Source of the DNA: Candidatus Villigracilis affinis
GTDB taxonomy: Bacteria; Chloroflexota; Anaerolineae; Anaerolineales; Villigracilaceae
NCBI GenBank assembly: GCA_016718275.1
Contig: JADKEA010000012.1
Location: forward strand, 1-64,000
Direction: 5' to 3'
DNA length: 64,000 nt
Shown here in pieces: positions 7,234 through 18,592 of the stretch. Position numbers and translations under genes: made by a program. Under the pieces are notes generated by a model that had not been told where the DNA came from, did no database searches, and worked only from the letters and a program-made list of their open reading frames with translations. Position 1 is the first letter of the stretch. Each line of letters begins with the position of its first letter.

Positions 7234-10200
7234 ATGCTTAAGAACTTCGTAAAACTATTCAGTGGCGACCCCACGAAGAAGACGGCTGATAAATTTGGCG
7301 ATCTTGTGGCTCAGGTGAATGCGCTCGAGGCGCAATTCGAGGCATTGAGCGATGAGGCGTTGCGTGCAAAAACGGATGAATTCAAGGCGCGGGTTGCGAA
7401 GGCAACCGAGGGATTGAATCCCCCATCCATCGGGGGACAGGGGGAAGACGAAGATGAGGATTACCGCAAATTCGAACAGGATGCGCTGGATGAACTGATG
7501 CCCGAGGCATTCGCCACGGTGCGCGAAGCCTCCAAGCGGACCATTGGCCTGCGTCATTACGATGTGCAGGTCATCGGTGGTGGAATTTTGCACGGCGGCT
7601 CCATTGCTGAAATGAAAACGGGTGAAGGCAAGACGCTTGTGGCGACCCTGCCCGTGTACCTCAATGCATTGACGGGACGCGGCGTACACATCATCACGGT
7701 CAACGATTATCTGGCGCGGCGCGATGCGCGTTGGATGGCTCCGATCTATAACATGCTCGGCTTGAGCGTGGGCGTTTTGCAAATGGCCGCGGTCACCGAG
7801 AACGGCAAGAAAGCCTTCATCGTGGATTTCGAACGCGAGTCTCCGCATGAGGATCAGGAACATCTCCGCATGGTGGACCGTGTCGAAGCCTATCGGGCAG
7901 ATGTCACTTTTGGGACGAACTCCGAATTTGGTTTCGATTATCTGCGCGACAACATGGCGATGCGAGTCGATGCACGTGTGCAGCGCGGTCATTACTTTGC
8001 AATTGTCGATGAAGTGGATAATGTGCTCATCGATGAAGCGCGTACGCCGTTGATCATCTCTGGCCCCGCTTCAGGCGACCTCGAATGGTACGGACGCATG
8101 GCGCAGGTGGTGAAGCAATTGCGCCCCGAAGATTATGAAGTGGATGAAAAGAACCGCAACGTTTCTTTAACAGAAGTAGGCGTCAGCCATGTGGAATCCA
8201 TTTTGGGCACCCCGCTTCTCGATCCAGATCGACCCGAAGACCTTACTCCCGAGCAGGCGCGTTTGACGGGATATCTTCAACAGGCATTGCGTGCGCAATA
8301 TCTATTCCAGCGCAACAAGGATTATCTTGTGCAGGGCGGCAAGGTCGTCATCGTGGATGAATTCACGGGGCGGCAGATGCCCGGGCGCCGTTGGAGCGAT
8401 GGTTTGCATCAGGCGGTGGAAGCCAAGGAAGGCGTGAAGGTCGAGCCTGAGAACGTCACCTACGCTACCATTACGTTACAAAATTATTTCCGCATGTATG
8501 AAAAACTGGCGGGCATGACCGGTACCGCGTTGACGGAAGCCGAGGAATTCAACAAGATCTACAAGATCGAAGTGATGCCCGTGCCCACCAACCTTGAATA
8601 TCAATCCCTGCGTTCTGATGCCACCCTGGTGGAGCAGAAGGCCAAGGATGATGAAGGCTATCAATATTCCTTTTATACCGCCAAGGGCGGCGATTCCGAT
8701 GGCCGGGTTTTCTACCGCAGAAAAGATTATCCCGATGTGATCTATCGCACCGTCGAAGCCAAACTGCGCGCCATTGCGACGGAGATCATCCGCTATCATG
8801 CGCTCGGACGCCCGATGCTGGTGGGAACCACTTCGGTTGAATCTTCGGATCGACTCTCGAATCGACTCAAGGCCGAGCCTGTTCGCCGTTTACTGCAGGT
8901 GACTCTTGTCCGCGAGATTTATCTGCGCGCGAATAATTTGGAAGAGGATGGCCGACTCATCGAAGCCCTTGTCCCCTTCAATGAACCGATCGATAAGATC
9001 ACACCCGATGCGCTGCGTAAATTTATCGCGCCGCATGGAACCAACAACATCAGCCTCGACGATGCCAATAACCTGAAGACTTTGCTCGATATCCTGCGGC
9101 TGCCCGAAGAGGTTGCTCCGCGTTTGAAGACCATCGTTCAGGGCGGCGTTTCTCATCAGGTTTTGAATGCGCGCAAGCATACCGAAGAATCACAGATCAT
9201 CGCGGGCGCGGGTGCCTTCGGTGCAGTGACCATCGCCACCAACATGGCAGGCCGTGGTGTGGATATCAAACTCGGCGGTGACCTCGCGGAAGAAGTGATC
9301 TCTGCGGTGAACCGTGTTCTGCGAAAAGCAGGACATCTTGACCCGTTTGACATGACTCTCGAAGAGCGCCGTCAGGCTTTGCTCAAGGTGGATGTCTCGA
9401 ATTACGGTATTTACGAAGCGGAAGTGAAACTCTTCCTGCAATATTTTGTTGATATGGAAAGCGTCAAGAAACTGGGTGGTTTGCATGTCATCGGCTCGGA
9501 ACGCCACGAAGCGCGCCGCATCGACAACCAGTTGCGCGGTCGTGCCGCCCGTCAGGGTGACCCCGGTTCTTCGCGTTTTTATCTCTCGCTTCAAGATGAT
9601 TTGATGCGCCTGTTCGGCGGCGATCAGGTCAGCGGGTTGATGACCCGCCTCAAAGTGGATGAAGCCCTTCCACTAGAAGTGCGCCTCGTCAGCAACATTA
9701 TCGAAGGTTCGCAGACCCGTGTGGAAGGCGCCAACTTCGATGTCCGCAAGCATTTGCTGGAATATGACGATGTGCTCAATGAGCAGCGTTCGCAGATCTA
9801 CAGCCAGCGTGACCGCATCTTCATGAAGGAAGACCTGAGCGAAGATGTCGCGGATATGCTTCAAAACGAAGTGGCCAAGCGTGTGGATATCGGCCTTGCA
9901 GATGAAGAAGGCCCGTGGAAACTGCTCGCCTGGTTGGAACAGGTCCAGCCTCCGTTTGACTCGCAGGATGGTTTGTTCCCATCCTATGGCTTCAAACTGA
10001 TCCTCGATCAAATCAAGGATGACAATATTCAGCAGTCCACGCTGGATATCATCTCCCGCGCCATTCAAGCTGAGAGCGAACATCACCTGCGTGCGATCGA
10101 ATCGCTGGTGGAAAAAACGCATGAAGCATTTGAAACACAGACCTCCGAGCGCGATGATGCGATTGATGCCTATTTTGAAGGCCTGCGCGACCGTGAAGAT

Positions 10201-11265
10201 GCTCCCCGCGCCCCGAAGATCGTGGAAGAACTCAGTGCCCTGGTCCATTTGCCGCTGAAACTTAATAATGAAACGATGCGTGCCTTGGGTGAGGATGCCG
10301 ATTCGGTGAAGGAAGATATTCAGGAAATGGTCGCGAATCAGTTGACCGGACTCAACGCCCTGCGTCTGATCGGTGCGATCCAAAATCGCGTGGGTGAGCA
10401 ACTGCCGTGGCCGAATCCGCTGCCTTCGGATTGGGATGAACTCGAAGATGTGATCATTCGGACCGCGCGCGAAGGCCTCGATCACAAGCGTGAGCGTTTG
10501 AACAGCCAGATCGCGCGCGATATTGAAGTGCTGCTCCAGCGTGAATCCACAGATACGGATGCGGGAAAGCTGCGTCTGTTATTGACCCTTGCACAGGGTA
10601 CACGTTCTGCATTTGATCAGAAGACACACAAACAGGTCAGACAGTTGTTCCTGCGTTTCTCGTATGTTTTCCTTGCTGCGCAATTGCTGGGCGATCGTGA
10701 AGCGGTGGATATCGTTGAAGATATCATGGCGCATCTTGAAACAGCGGAAGAGACTCTGCGTGCCACGTGGGGCCAGAGCGAATTCAATCGTTTGAAGCAG
10801 AATGCTTCACGCCTCGCCGATTTCGGGCCCGCAGCGCGGATCGCTTTCGGGGAGAGTCGGCTCAATGAAGCGGCAGCAGGTATCAGTGAGTCAGACCGCG
10901 AGTCCCTCATCGATGCGATCGGAAAATACGTTCTTAATGAAGTCCATCGCCAGTTATTACTGAGTGCGTTCAGTGAGTTGTGGGTGGAATATCTCACAAA
11001 GGTCGAGGCCTTGCGCATTTCCATCGGTCTCGAGGCTTACGGACAGCGTGACCCGCTGGTACAATATAAAGGTCGTGCTTCGGAAATGTTCCAGCAGTTG
11101 CTTGAAGATGTGCGTGGATTGGTGATCGGTCGTGCATTTGCGGCAAGACCGCGGCGCGTGGAGATCAATCCCATCGAAACTGCGGAAAACGAAGTGACTG
11201 CGCCGGGTGCCGTTCAGGCCGAGGTGCAGGTTACCGGTAATAAGAAGAAACGGAAACGTCATTAG
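7234..11265 (+). CDS. secA: Preprotein translocase ATPase SecA (enlarged, 1343 aa)
   Basis: ATPase motor that drives unfolded preproteins through SecYEG. Visible elements: Walker A MKTGEGKT at residues 127-134; the DEAD-type VDEVDNVLIDEARTP near residue 258; LAGMTGTALTEAEEF; TNMAGRGVDIKLGGD; GGLHVIGSERHEARRIDNQLRGRAARQGDPGSSRFYLS; and the scaffold-helix region LLEYDDVLNEQR. The protein is about 400 residues longer than the usual 850-950. Extra material includes an acidic loop (about 57-78), roughly 95 residues in NBD2 between SSDRLSNRLK and HQVLNARKHTEE, and a long helical C-terminal extension. The usual Cys-rich zinc-binding tail is absent, and the protein ends KKKRKRH. Large SecA proteins are known in Chloroflexota. 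add follows after 14 bp and may be co-transcribed. Confidence 0.97.
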   Translation: MLKNFVKLFSGDPTKKTADKFGDLVAQVNALEAQFEALSDEALRAKTDEFKARVAKATEGLNPPSIGGQGEDEDEDYRKFEQDALDELMPEAFATVREASKRTIGLRHYDVQVIGGGILHGGSIAEMKTGEGKTLVATLPVYLNALTGRGVHIITVNDYLARRDARWMAPIYNMLGLSVGVLQMAAVTENGKKAFIVDFERESPHEDQEHLRMVDRVEAYRADVTFGTNSEFGFDYLRDNMAMRVDARVQRGHYFAIVDEVDNVLIDEARTPLIISGPASGDLEWYGRMAQVVKQLRPEDYEVDEKNRNVSLTEVGVSHVESILGTPLLDPDRPEDLTPEQARLTGYLQQALRAQYLFQRNKDYLVQGGKVVIVDEFTGRQMPGRRWSDGLHQAVEAKEGVKVEPENVTYATITLQNYFRMYEKLAGMTGTALTEAEEFNKIYKIEVMPVPTNLEYQSLRSDATLVEQKAKDDEGYQYSFYTAKGGDSDGRVFYRRKDYPDVIYRTVEAKLRAIATEIIRYHALGRPMLVGTTSVESSDRLSNRLKAEPVRRLLQVTLVREIYLRANNLEEDGRLIEALVPFNEPIDKITPDALRKFIAPHGTNNISLDDANNLKTLLDILRLPEEVAPRLKTIVQGGVSHQVLNARKHTEESQIIAGAGAFGAVTIATNMAGRGVDIKLGGDLAEEVISAVNRVLRKAGHLDPFDMTLEERRQALLKVDVSNYGIYEAEVKLFLQYFVDMESVKKLGGLHVIGSERHEARRIDNQLRGRAARQGDPGSSRFYLSLQDDLMRLFGGDQVSGLMTRLKVDEALPLEVRLVSNIIEGSQTRVEGANFDVRKHLLEYDDVLNEQRSQIYSQRDRIFMKEDLSEDVADMLQNEVAKRVDIGLADEEGPWKLLAWLEQVQPPFDSQDGLFPSYGFKLILDQIKDDNIQQSTLDIISRAIQAESEHHLRAIESLVEKTHEAFETQTSERDDAIDAYFEGLRDREDAPRAPKIVEELSALVHLPLKLNNETMRALGEDADSVKEDIQEMVANQLTGLNALRLIGAIQNRVGEQLPWPNPLPSDWDELEDVIIRTAREGLDHKRERLNSQIARDIEVLLQRESTDTDAGKLRLLLTLAQGTRSAFDQKTHKQVRQLFLRFSYVFLAAQLLGDREAVDIVEDIMAHLETAEETLRATWGQSEFNRLKQNASRLADFGPAARIAFGESRLNEAAAGISESDRESLIDAIGKYVLNEVHRQLLLSAFSELWVEYLTKVEALRISIGLEAYGQRDPLVQYKGRASEMFQQLLEDVRGLVIGRAFAARPRRVEINPIETAENEVTAPGAVQAEVQVTGNKKKRKRH

Positions 11266-11279
11266 GTTTTTGAGGCGAA

Positions 11280-12320
11280 TTGTTATCCCACGAAACCGTT
11301 CCGCTGAATCAATATTTTTCCCTTCCAAAGGTGGAGCTGCATCGTCATCTTGAAGGGTCTCTGCGTTTGACGACCATGCTTGACATTGCGCGTCAGCATG
11401 GGGTGACGGTCCCTGCGAGCATGTTCAACTTAAGCGGCCTTGTGCAGGTGCAGGACAAGGACCCGATGACGTTCACGAATTTTCTTGAAAAATTCAAGAC
11501 GTTGCGGCTTTTCTATAAATCTCCCGATGTAATTCATCGAGTCACACGCGAAGCTGTGGAGGATGCGGCGAAGGACAATATCCGCTACCTTGAACTTCGT
11601 TTTACGCCCGTGGCGCTCAGCCGCGCGGAGGGTTTTCCCTTGCACGATGTGATGGATTGGGTGTTGACCAGCGCGCAGGAAACTGCGCGGAAGAATAACA
11701 TCAAGGTCGGTTTGATCGCTTCGGTGAACCGCCACGAAAGCCCGGAGCTTGCCGAGCAGGTGATCTGGCTGGCGACGGAACATATAAAGGACGGATTGGT
11801 GGGCATTGACCTGGCTGGAAATGAGGCCGAGTTCAAGTCTGCGCCGTTCCGTGAAATTTTCAAGGAAGCGAAACAATCGGGCCTGCATGTGACCATTCAT
11901 GCCGGGGAGTGGGGACCTGCTGAAAATGTGCGCGACGCGATTCTGAATTTTGATGCGGAGCGGGTCGGTCACGGTGTGCGCGTGATGGAAGATGAGAGTA
12001 TTGCGGCGCTCGCAAAGGAACGCGGCGTTACTTTTGAAGTGTGTGTGACCAGCAATTATCAGTCCGGTGTGGTGAAGTCTCTGCCCGAACATCCATTGCC
12101 GCGTATGATAGCGGCTGGCTTGAATGTGACCGTCAATACCGATGACCCAAGCGTTTCGCGGATCACGCTTTCACATGAATATCAGCATGTGTGCGAAGAT
12201 ATGAAGGTTTCCTTCGAGATACTGAAGCAAAGCGTGCTCAATGCGGCTCAGGCTTCATTTATGAAGGATGATGAAAAGCCGAAGCTGATCGCAGCGTTGA
12301 AAAAAGAAATGAAGATGTAG
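11280..12320 (+). CDS. add: Adenosine deaminase
   Basis: 346 aa; hydrolytic deamination of adenosine/deoxyadenosine to inosine/deoxyinosine in purine salvage. The family's zinc and catalytic motifs are all visible: KVELHRHLEGS near the N-terminus (HxH), VTIHAGEWGP (His and catalytic Glu region), GHGVRVMED, VCVTSNYQSGVV and VNTDDPSVSR (Asp pair). The start is TTG 11280, preceded by a weak GAGG. An ATG close to the motif region is absent, so TTG is the best choice. It lies 14 bp behind secA and is followed by a perfect GGGAGAGGG-type palindrome, suggesting a secA-add unit. Adenine deaminase is an alternative within the same superfamily, but SNYQSG and the length favour adenosine deaminase. Confidence 0.9.
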   Translation: MLSHETVPLNQYFSLPKVELHRHLEGSLRLTTMLDIARQHGVTVPASMFNLSGLVQVQDKDPMTFTNFLEKFKTLRLFYKSPDVIHRVTREAVEDAAKDNIRYLELRFTPVALSRAEGFPLHDVMDWVLTSAQETARKNNIKVGLIASVNRHESPELAEQVIWLATEHIKDGLVGIDLAGNEAEFKSAPFREIFKEAKQSGLHVTIHAGEWGPAENVRDAILNFDAERVGHGVRVMEDESIAALAKERGVTFEVCVTSNYQSGVVKSLPEHPLPRMIAAGLNVTVNTDDPSVSRITLSHEYQHVCEDMKVSFEILKQSVLNAAQASFMKDDEKPKLIAALKKEMKM

Positions 12321-12331
12321 TCCCCTCACCC

Positions 12332-12356
12332 TTCCCTCTCCCACTGGGAGAGGGAA
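12332..12356. terminator. Perfect 11-bp palindrome downstream of add (possible terminator or REP-like element)
   Basis: TTCCCTCTCCC / GGGAGAGGGAA separated by ACT, followed by AAAATCC and not by a T run. This CCCTCTCCC...GGGAGAGGG palindrome is a common dispersed intergenic element; terminator function is uncertain. Confidence 0.55.
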
Positions 12357-12392
12357 AAATCCTGTAAATCCCACCACATAGCAAAAAGGATA

Positions 12393-12459
12393 TCAAAGGC
12401 GCTCCTTTGAGTTCTTCCAGGTTGTGGTGTGAGCTTGGTAACGGCTCAAGTCGTTACCA
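12393..12459 (+). promoter_or_regulatory. Two hairpins in the leader of acnA
   Basis: Hairpin 1: TCAAAGG-CGCT-CCTTTGA (12393-12410). Hairpin 2: TGGTAACG (12436-12443) with CGTTACCA (12452-12459). They lie in the 167-bp gap between add and acnA, and hairpin 2 ends 15 bases before the AAAGGAG of acnA. They could regulate translation or stabilise the mRNA. No known riboswitch is recognised. Confidence 0.45.
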
Positions 12460-12487
12460 CAAAAAACTCATGCCAAAGGAGTATCCT

Positions 12488-15184
<2,697 letters not shown>

Positions 15185-15194
15185 AAACATGCAA

Positions 15195-15228
15195 GGAGGC
15201 TGTCGCCATAAGCGACAGCCTCCTTTTT
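15195..15228 (+). terminator. Rho-independent terminator of acnA
   Basis: Perfect 12-bp stem GGAGGCTGTCGC / GCGACAGCCTCC with a CATAA loop, then TTTTTATTT. It starts 10 bp after the acnA stop. The minus-strand side lacks a good T run. Confidence 0.93.
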
Positions 15229-15253
15229 ATTTAATCAATGAGCAGAAGCCGTA

Positions 15254-18200
15254 TTAGTTTGTCTTTTGCAAACTGGCTTCCTTTAGCCTCTGACACAAGG
15301 TGCGCATTAATGCCATCCCGATCTCGGGGCGTTCGCGCAGGATGCCTTCAAACTGTTTTCGATCCACGCACAAGGCCCGCACTTGACCGGATGCGACCAG
15401 GGTGGCAATGCGCGGTTCGCGGCTGATGATAGACATTTCCCCAACGTAATCTCCCATTGACCTTTTTGCAATCTGGCGGGCTTCCTTTTGATCTTCTGAA
15501 GCGATCAATACATTCACTTCTCCTGAAACGACAATGAACATTTCATCGCCGAACTCCCCTTGATGTGCAAGGACATCCCCATCGGCAAAGACGGCCTCGG
15601 TTGTGATCACCGCCACCTGTTTCAAGTCGGCGGGAGAAAGGTCGGCGAAGATGGGTACGCGCCGCAGGAAGAGAATGCGTTCCATAAGCGGGATTGTGGC
15701 AAGTGTATCCATGGATCGATCTCCTGAAAATACTTTATCGGCAATATCGCGAACAATTGAATCGGGGTCTGATTTAGAAAGAGATTTAAGAGCGGAAATA
15801 ATTTTCTCGTCCCCAGATCCGGCAGCGACCAAAACAGCGCAGGCGCGCAGCCACGAGTAGGGATCATGAAGTAATTCTAAAAGCCATTGATCGGGCAGAG
15901 ACACAGAAGACGACTCTCCAGATTCCCATAACGCCAACAGTGGGCGGATAATTTCCACCTCGCCAATTGATTCAAGGACTTCGAGCGCGTTCGCCCTTTG
16001 AGCGGATTCACGACTGCGCAGGTTTTCAATGGCAATGCCGACAGCCTGACGGCCCTTTAGCAAACCGACCGCCCGTAGGGAATTAAGTCCGCTGCGATGG
16101 GCTTTATCGTGCAATGACTCGATCAATAACTGATTACGGCCGTCACCTGAAAGGGTTCGCCCAAATTTTTGGGCGAGCCCCAATGCCAGTTGATGATAAT
16201 GCAACGCGGACCTGGCTGTGTTCAGGGCATGTGTGCGGATTTGCTGACTGGCTTTCTGTGCGGGCAGAAATTCAAGCGCCATCAAGGCACTGTCTTCATA
16301 ACTGGGGTTGGTTAAGGCGGCGAGCAATGAATCCAACGCGGGGAGACCAATGTTCCCAAGGGCTTCTGCGAGCGCCTTGCGGACATGGCTATCGTCATCG
16401 TTGAGATGATGGATGATGGGCTCCAGCGCGCGCTGTGGGTCGATGCTCACCAATAAACGAGGCGCGGTCTTTCGTATCACAGGGTTTGCATCATCAAGGG
16501 CGGATAACCCCAACTCAAATGCTGATTCATCCCTGCATTCGGCCAATGCATTCAATGCATGCGTGCGGGAGATGAGGTCTGTGCTTGCAGCCATTTCGTG
16601 CAGGATGTTTTTTGCTTTAGGGTGCCCGCCGAAACCCAATAAGGTTTGAGCAGAGCGGGCGCGAACGAGCGGGTCTTGATCGACAAGCAGGGGTTCGATA
16701 TGTGCAGAAACCCCGCGTGGATAGCGAGCCAATTGCCGAAGGGAGTCAACTGCCTGTAGTCGCACATCAGGCTCGGGGTCGGAAAGACTCGCGGCAATAT
16801 CTAGAAGGGCCGAGGAAGCCCGAGCGTGGGTCAGTCCTCGCAATGCAGCAGAACGGATCAATGCGTCGTCATCTGCAAGCGCAGTGACCAGATTATTTGT
16901 TACTTCAGGAATAGACAAGCTGCCTAGTATCTCAATTGAAACGAGGCGGGTTGTTTTATCCAGATCATTCATGCCCTTAATGGCGGCGGAGACAGTCGCG
17001 GCGTCGGTATGAAATCCTCCAAAGGGTTCCTCTTCGCTTACAAACATTTGCGGCTGACCTGCACGTAATGCTTCGACTAAAGCATTTGCATAAGCCCTGC
17101 TGGCGCGCCAAAGGATATAAACCAGAAGCGCGGCGGCGGCGAGTCCAATTAAATACAGTTGCTGCGGATTCAAAGCCTGCTCACCTACAACCAGAATCAA
17201 ACCTGCAATAAAAGTGCCTGCCTGCTCTGGCACGCCGCTGATAAATGTGCGCACCTGATCGCGCTGTTCAAATGGGACTACATTGAACAACGCCTGCCAG
17301 GCTGTGCCCGCGATGCCCTGCATCCACATCATTTGCATAAAGCGGACGGACACTAAAATTGTGAATGGTGCAGATAAAGAAAGTATGCCGAAACCAACAA
17401 AATAAATGATCGGAAAAAGCAGGAGCATGGGCATGATGCCAAAGCGGGCGAACAGCCGATTGGCAAAAAACAGGGAAGCGATCAAGGCAACAATGGTGGT
17501 GATACTTTGAAACAAGCCGAGAAATCCAGCGAGTTGATCTGCGTCTGGAAATTGAGTTGTTGCGCCGCGCGAAAATGGCAAAGCCAGGGAAAAATAGCAG
17601 ACCGAAAACAAAATGGCGCTGTACGAGACCCACTGCATGATCGAGGATTGGCGTACAAATTTATAGCCGCGCTGCATTTCAACAAAGATACTGGGTTGTT
17701 TTGTTCGCGATGAAGACCCAATGGCAATTACTGATCTTCCAATAATTGCGCGGCTAAGGAGAAATGCGATAAACAAAGTGCCTGCCCAGACCAGCAACAG
17801 GTTTTCTGAATGCAGCCAGCGCGCCAACGGCTGAGTCAATAAGCCGCCGAGAACCGTACCCAAAATGCCGCCCGCGCTAAAAAGAGGGAACAACCGTTTG
17901 GACTGACGCGTATCGCAGGCCGCGCTCGCCAACCCCCAGGTGAACAAACCTTGCAAGCCGTTGACCACATTCATCCCCAGCCACATCGCAGCAAAGAACC
18001 ATTTGACATTGAGCAGGAGGATCACCCGCTCCGCGATCAGAGCAAAGCCAATGATCAGGGGCAGGGCAATAAATAATTTCTGTTTCGAAAAACGCCCCAT
18101 GATGACCGTGATCGCCATGGATGTGACAAAGGTGAACAGGCCTAATATCACATACATATTCGGCAGGAATTCAACGCCGAAGCGCGCAAAAAACAAAGCT

Positions 18201-18340
18201 TCGGTGGCAATCCCTCCGATGGTTCCGCCTGCTGCGGTGATCAGCATCAGTCCCACTAGGAGTGCAGATATGCGCTCTTCACCAGATTTGATCTTAAAGG
18301 TTTCCAGAATATGATTCATGAGGGCGTCACTAATTCCCAT
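15254..18340 (-). CDS. MFS/nucleotide-transporter-like membrane protein fused to HEAT repeats and a cyclic-nucleotide-binding domain
   Basis: 1028 aa from ATG 18340; an upstream in-frame TTG at 18376 is less likely. Residues about 1-420 hold some 10-12 membrane helices in an MFS or ATP/ADP-translocase-like arrangement (FTWGLASAACDTRQSKRLFP, SAGGILGTVLGGLL). Residues about 460-880 are HEAT repeats (DDDALIRSAALRGL, DPEPDVRLQAVDSLRQL, DDDSHVRKALAEALGNIG). Residues about 900-1020 form a CAP-family cNMP-binding domain with the phosphate-binding-cassette-like GDYVGEMSIISREPRIATLVAS. The order transporter-HEAT-cNMP is known from NTT/MFS-type proteins; substrate and ligand are unknown. Transport regulated by a cyclic nucleotide is a fair inference, and class III cyclase genes lie immediately next door. 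It is convergent with acnA and divergent from the kinase cluster. Confidence 0.8.
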   Translation of the reverse strand: MGISDALMNHILETFKIKSGEERISALLVGLMLITAAGGTIGGIATEALFFARFGVEFLPNMYVILGLFTFVTSMAITVIMGRFSKQKLFIALPLIIGFALIAERVILLLNVKWFFAAMWLGMNVVNGLQGLFTWGLASAACDTRQSKRLFPLFSAGGILGTVLGGLLTQPLARWLHSENLLLVWAGTLFIAFLLSRAIIGRSVIAIGSSSRTKQPSIFVEMQRGYKFVRQSSIMQWVSYSAILFSVCYFSLALPFSRGATTQFPDADQLAGFLGLFQSITTIVALIASLFFANRLFARFGIMPMLLLFPIIYFVGFGILSLSAPFTILVSVRFMQMMWMQGIAGTAWQALFNVVPFEQRDQVRTFISGVPEQAGTFIAGLILVVGEQALNPQQLYLIGLAAAALLVYILWRASRAYANALVEALRAGQPQMFVSEEEPFGGFHTDAATVSAAIKGMNDLDKTTRLVSIEILGSLSIPEVTNNLVTALADDDALIRSAALRGLTHARASSALLDIAASLSDPEPDVRLQAVDSLRQLARYPRGVSAHIEPLLVDQDPLVRARSAQTLLGFGGHPKAKNILHEMAASTDLISRTHALNALAECRDESAFELGLSALDDANPVIRKTAPRLLVSIDPQRALEPIIHHLNDDDSHVRKALAEALGNIGLPALDSLLAALTNPSYEDSALMALEFLPAQKASQQIRTHALNTARSALHYHQLALGLAQKFGRTLSGDGRNQLLIESLHDKAHRSGLNSLRAVGLLKGRQAVGIAIENLRSRESAQRANALEVLESIGEVEIIRPLLALWESGESSSVSLPDQWLLELLHDPYSWLRACAVLVAAGSGDEKIISALKSLSKSDPDSIVRDIADKVFSGDRSMDTLATIPLMERILFLRRVPIFADLSPADLKQVAVITTEAVFADGDVLAHQGEFGDEMFIVVSGEVNVLIASEDQKEARQIAKRSMGDYVGEMSIISREPRIATLVASGQVRALCVDRKQFEGILRERPEIGMALMRTLCQRLKEASLQKTN

Positions 18341-18456
18341 AATTTTAGTCTCAATTTGGTATTTATGCTTTCGCAAATTGGATTAAAATTGTCCGATATA
18401 TTTCCAAATCATTTTGAATTCAATTCACATGTCCCATTAAGCAGACTGGATAAATA

Positions 18457-18588
18457 ATGAGCGAACTTCGATCAAGCCTTGTAACATTTCTTTTTACCGA
18501 CATCGAGGGGTTTATGAATCCTTATCATAATCAGTTTGAAATTATGTTCGTTTCCCCATATACAGATGGTCAAATACTGAAAGGTTAA
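18457..18588 (+). pseudogene. Remnant N-terminus of a class III adenylate/guanylate cyclase
   Basis: A 43-codon frame reads MSELRSSLVTFLFTDIEGF and then loses homology. VTFLFTDIEG is the cyclase N-terminal motif with the first metal-binding Asp, as in the intact domain at 21500 (GTVTFLFTDIEGST). The rest of the domain is missing. It ends 4 bp before the kinase gene at 18593, where a full cyclase would be expected by analogy with 21500-22060. Confidence 0.6.
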
Positions 18589-18592
18589 CATA

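Noticed and set aside
9673..10485. 270-codon minus-strand open frame inside secA
   Set aside because: It is antisense to well-conserved SecA sequence, has no recognisable domain and no ribosome-binding site; a codon-bias shadow.
12407..12487. Upstream 27-codon extension of acnA
   Set aside because: It runs through leader hairpins without homology, while ATG 12488 has AAAGGAG in the right place.
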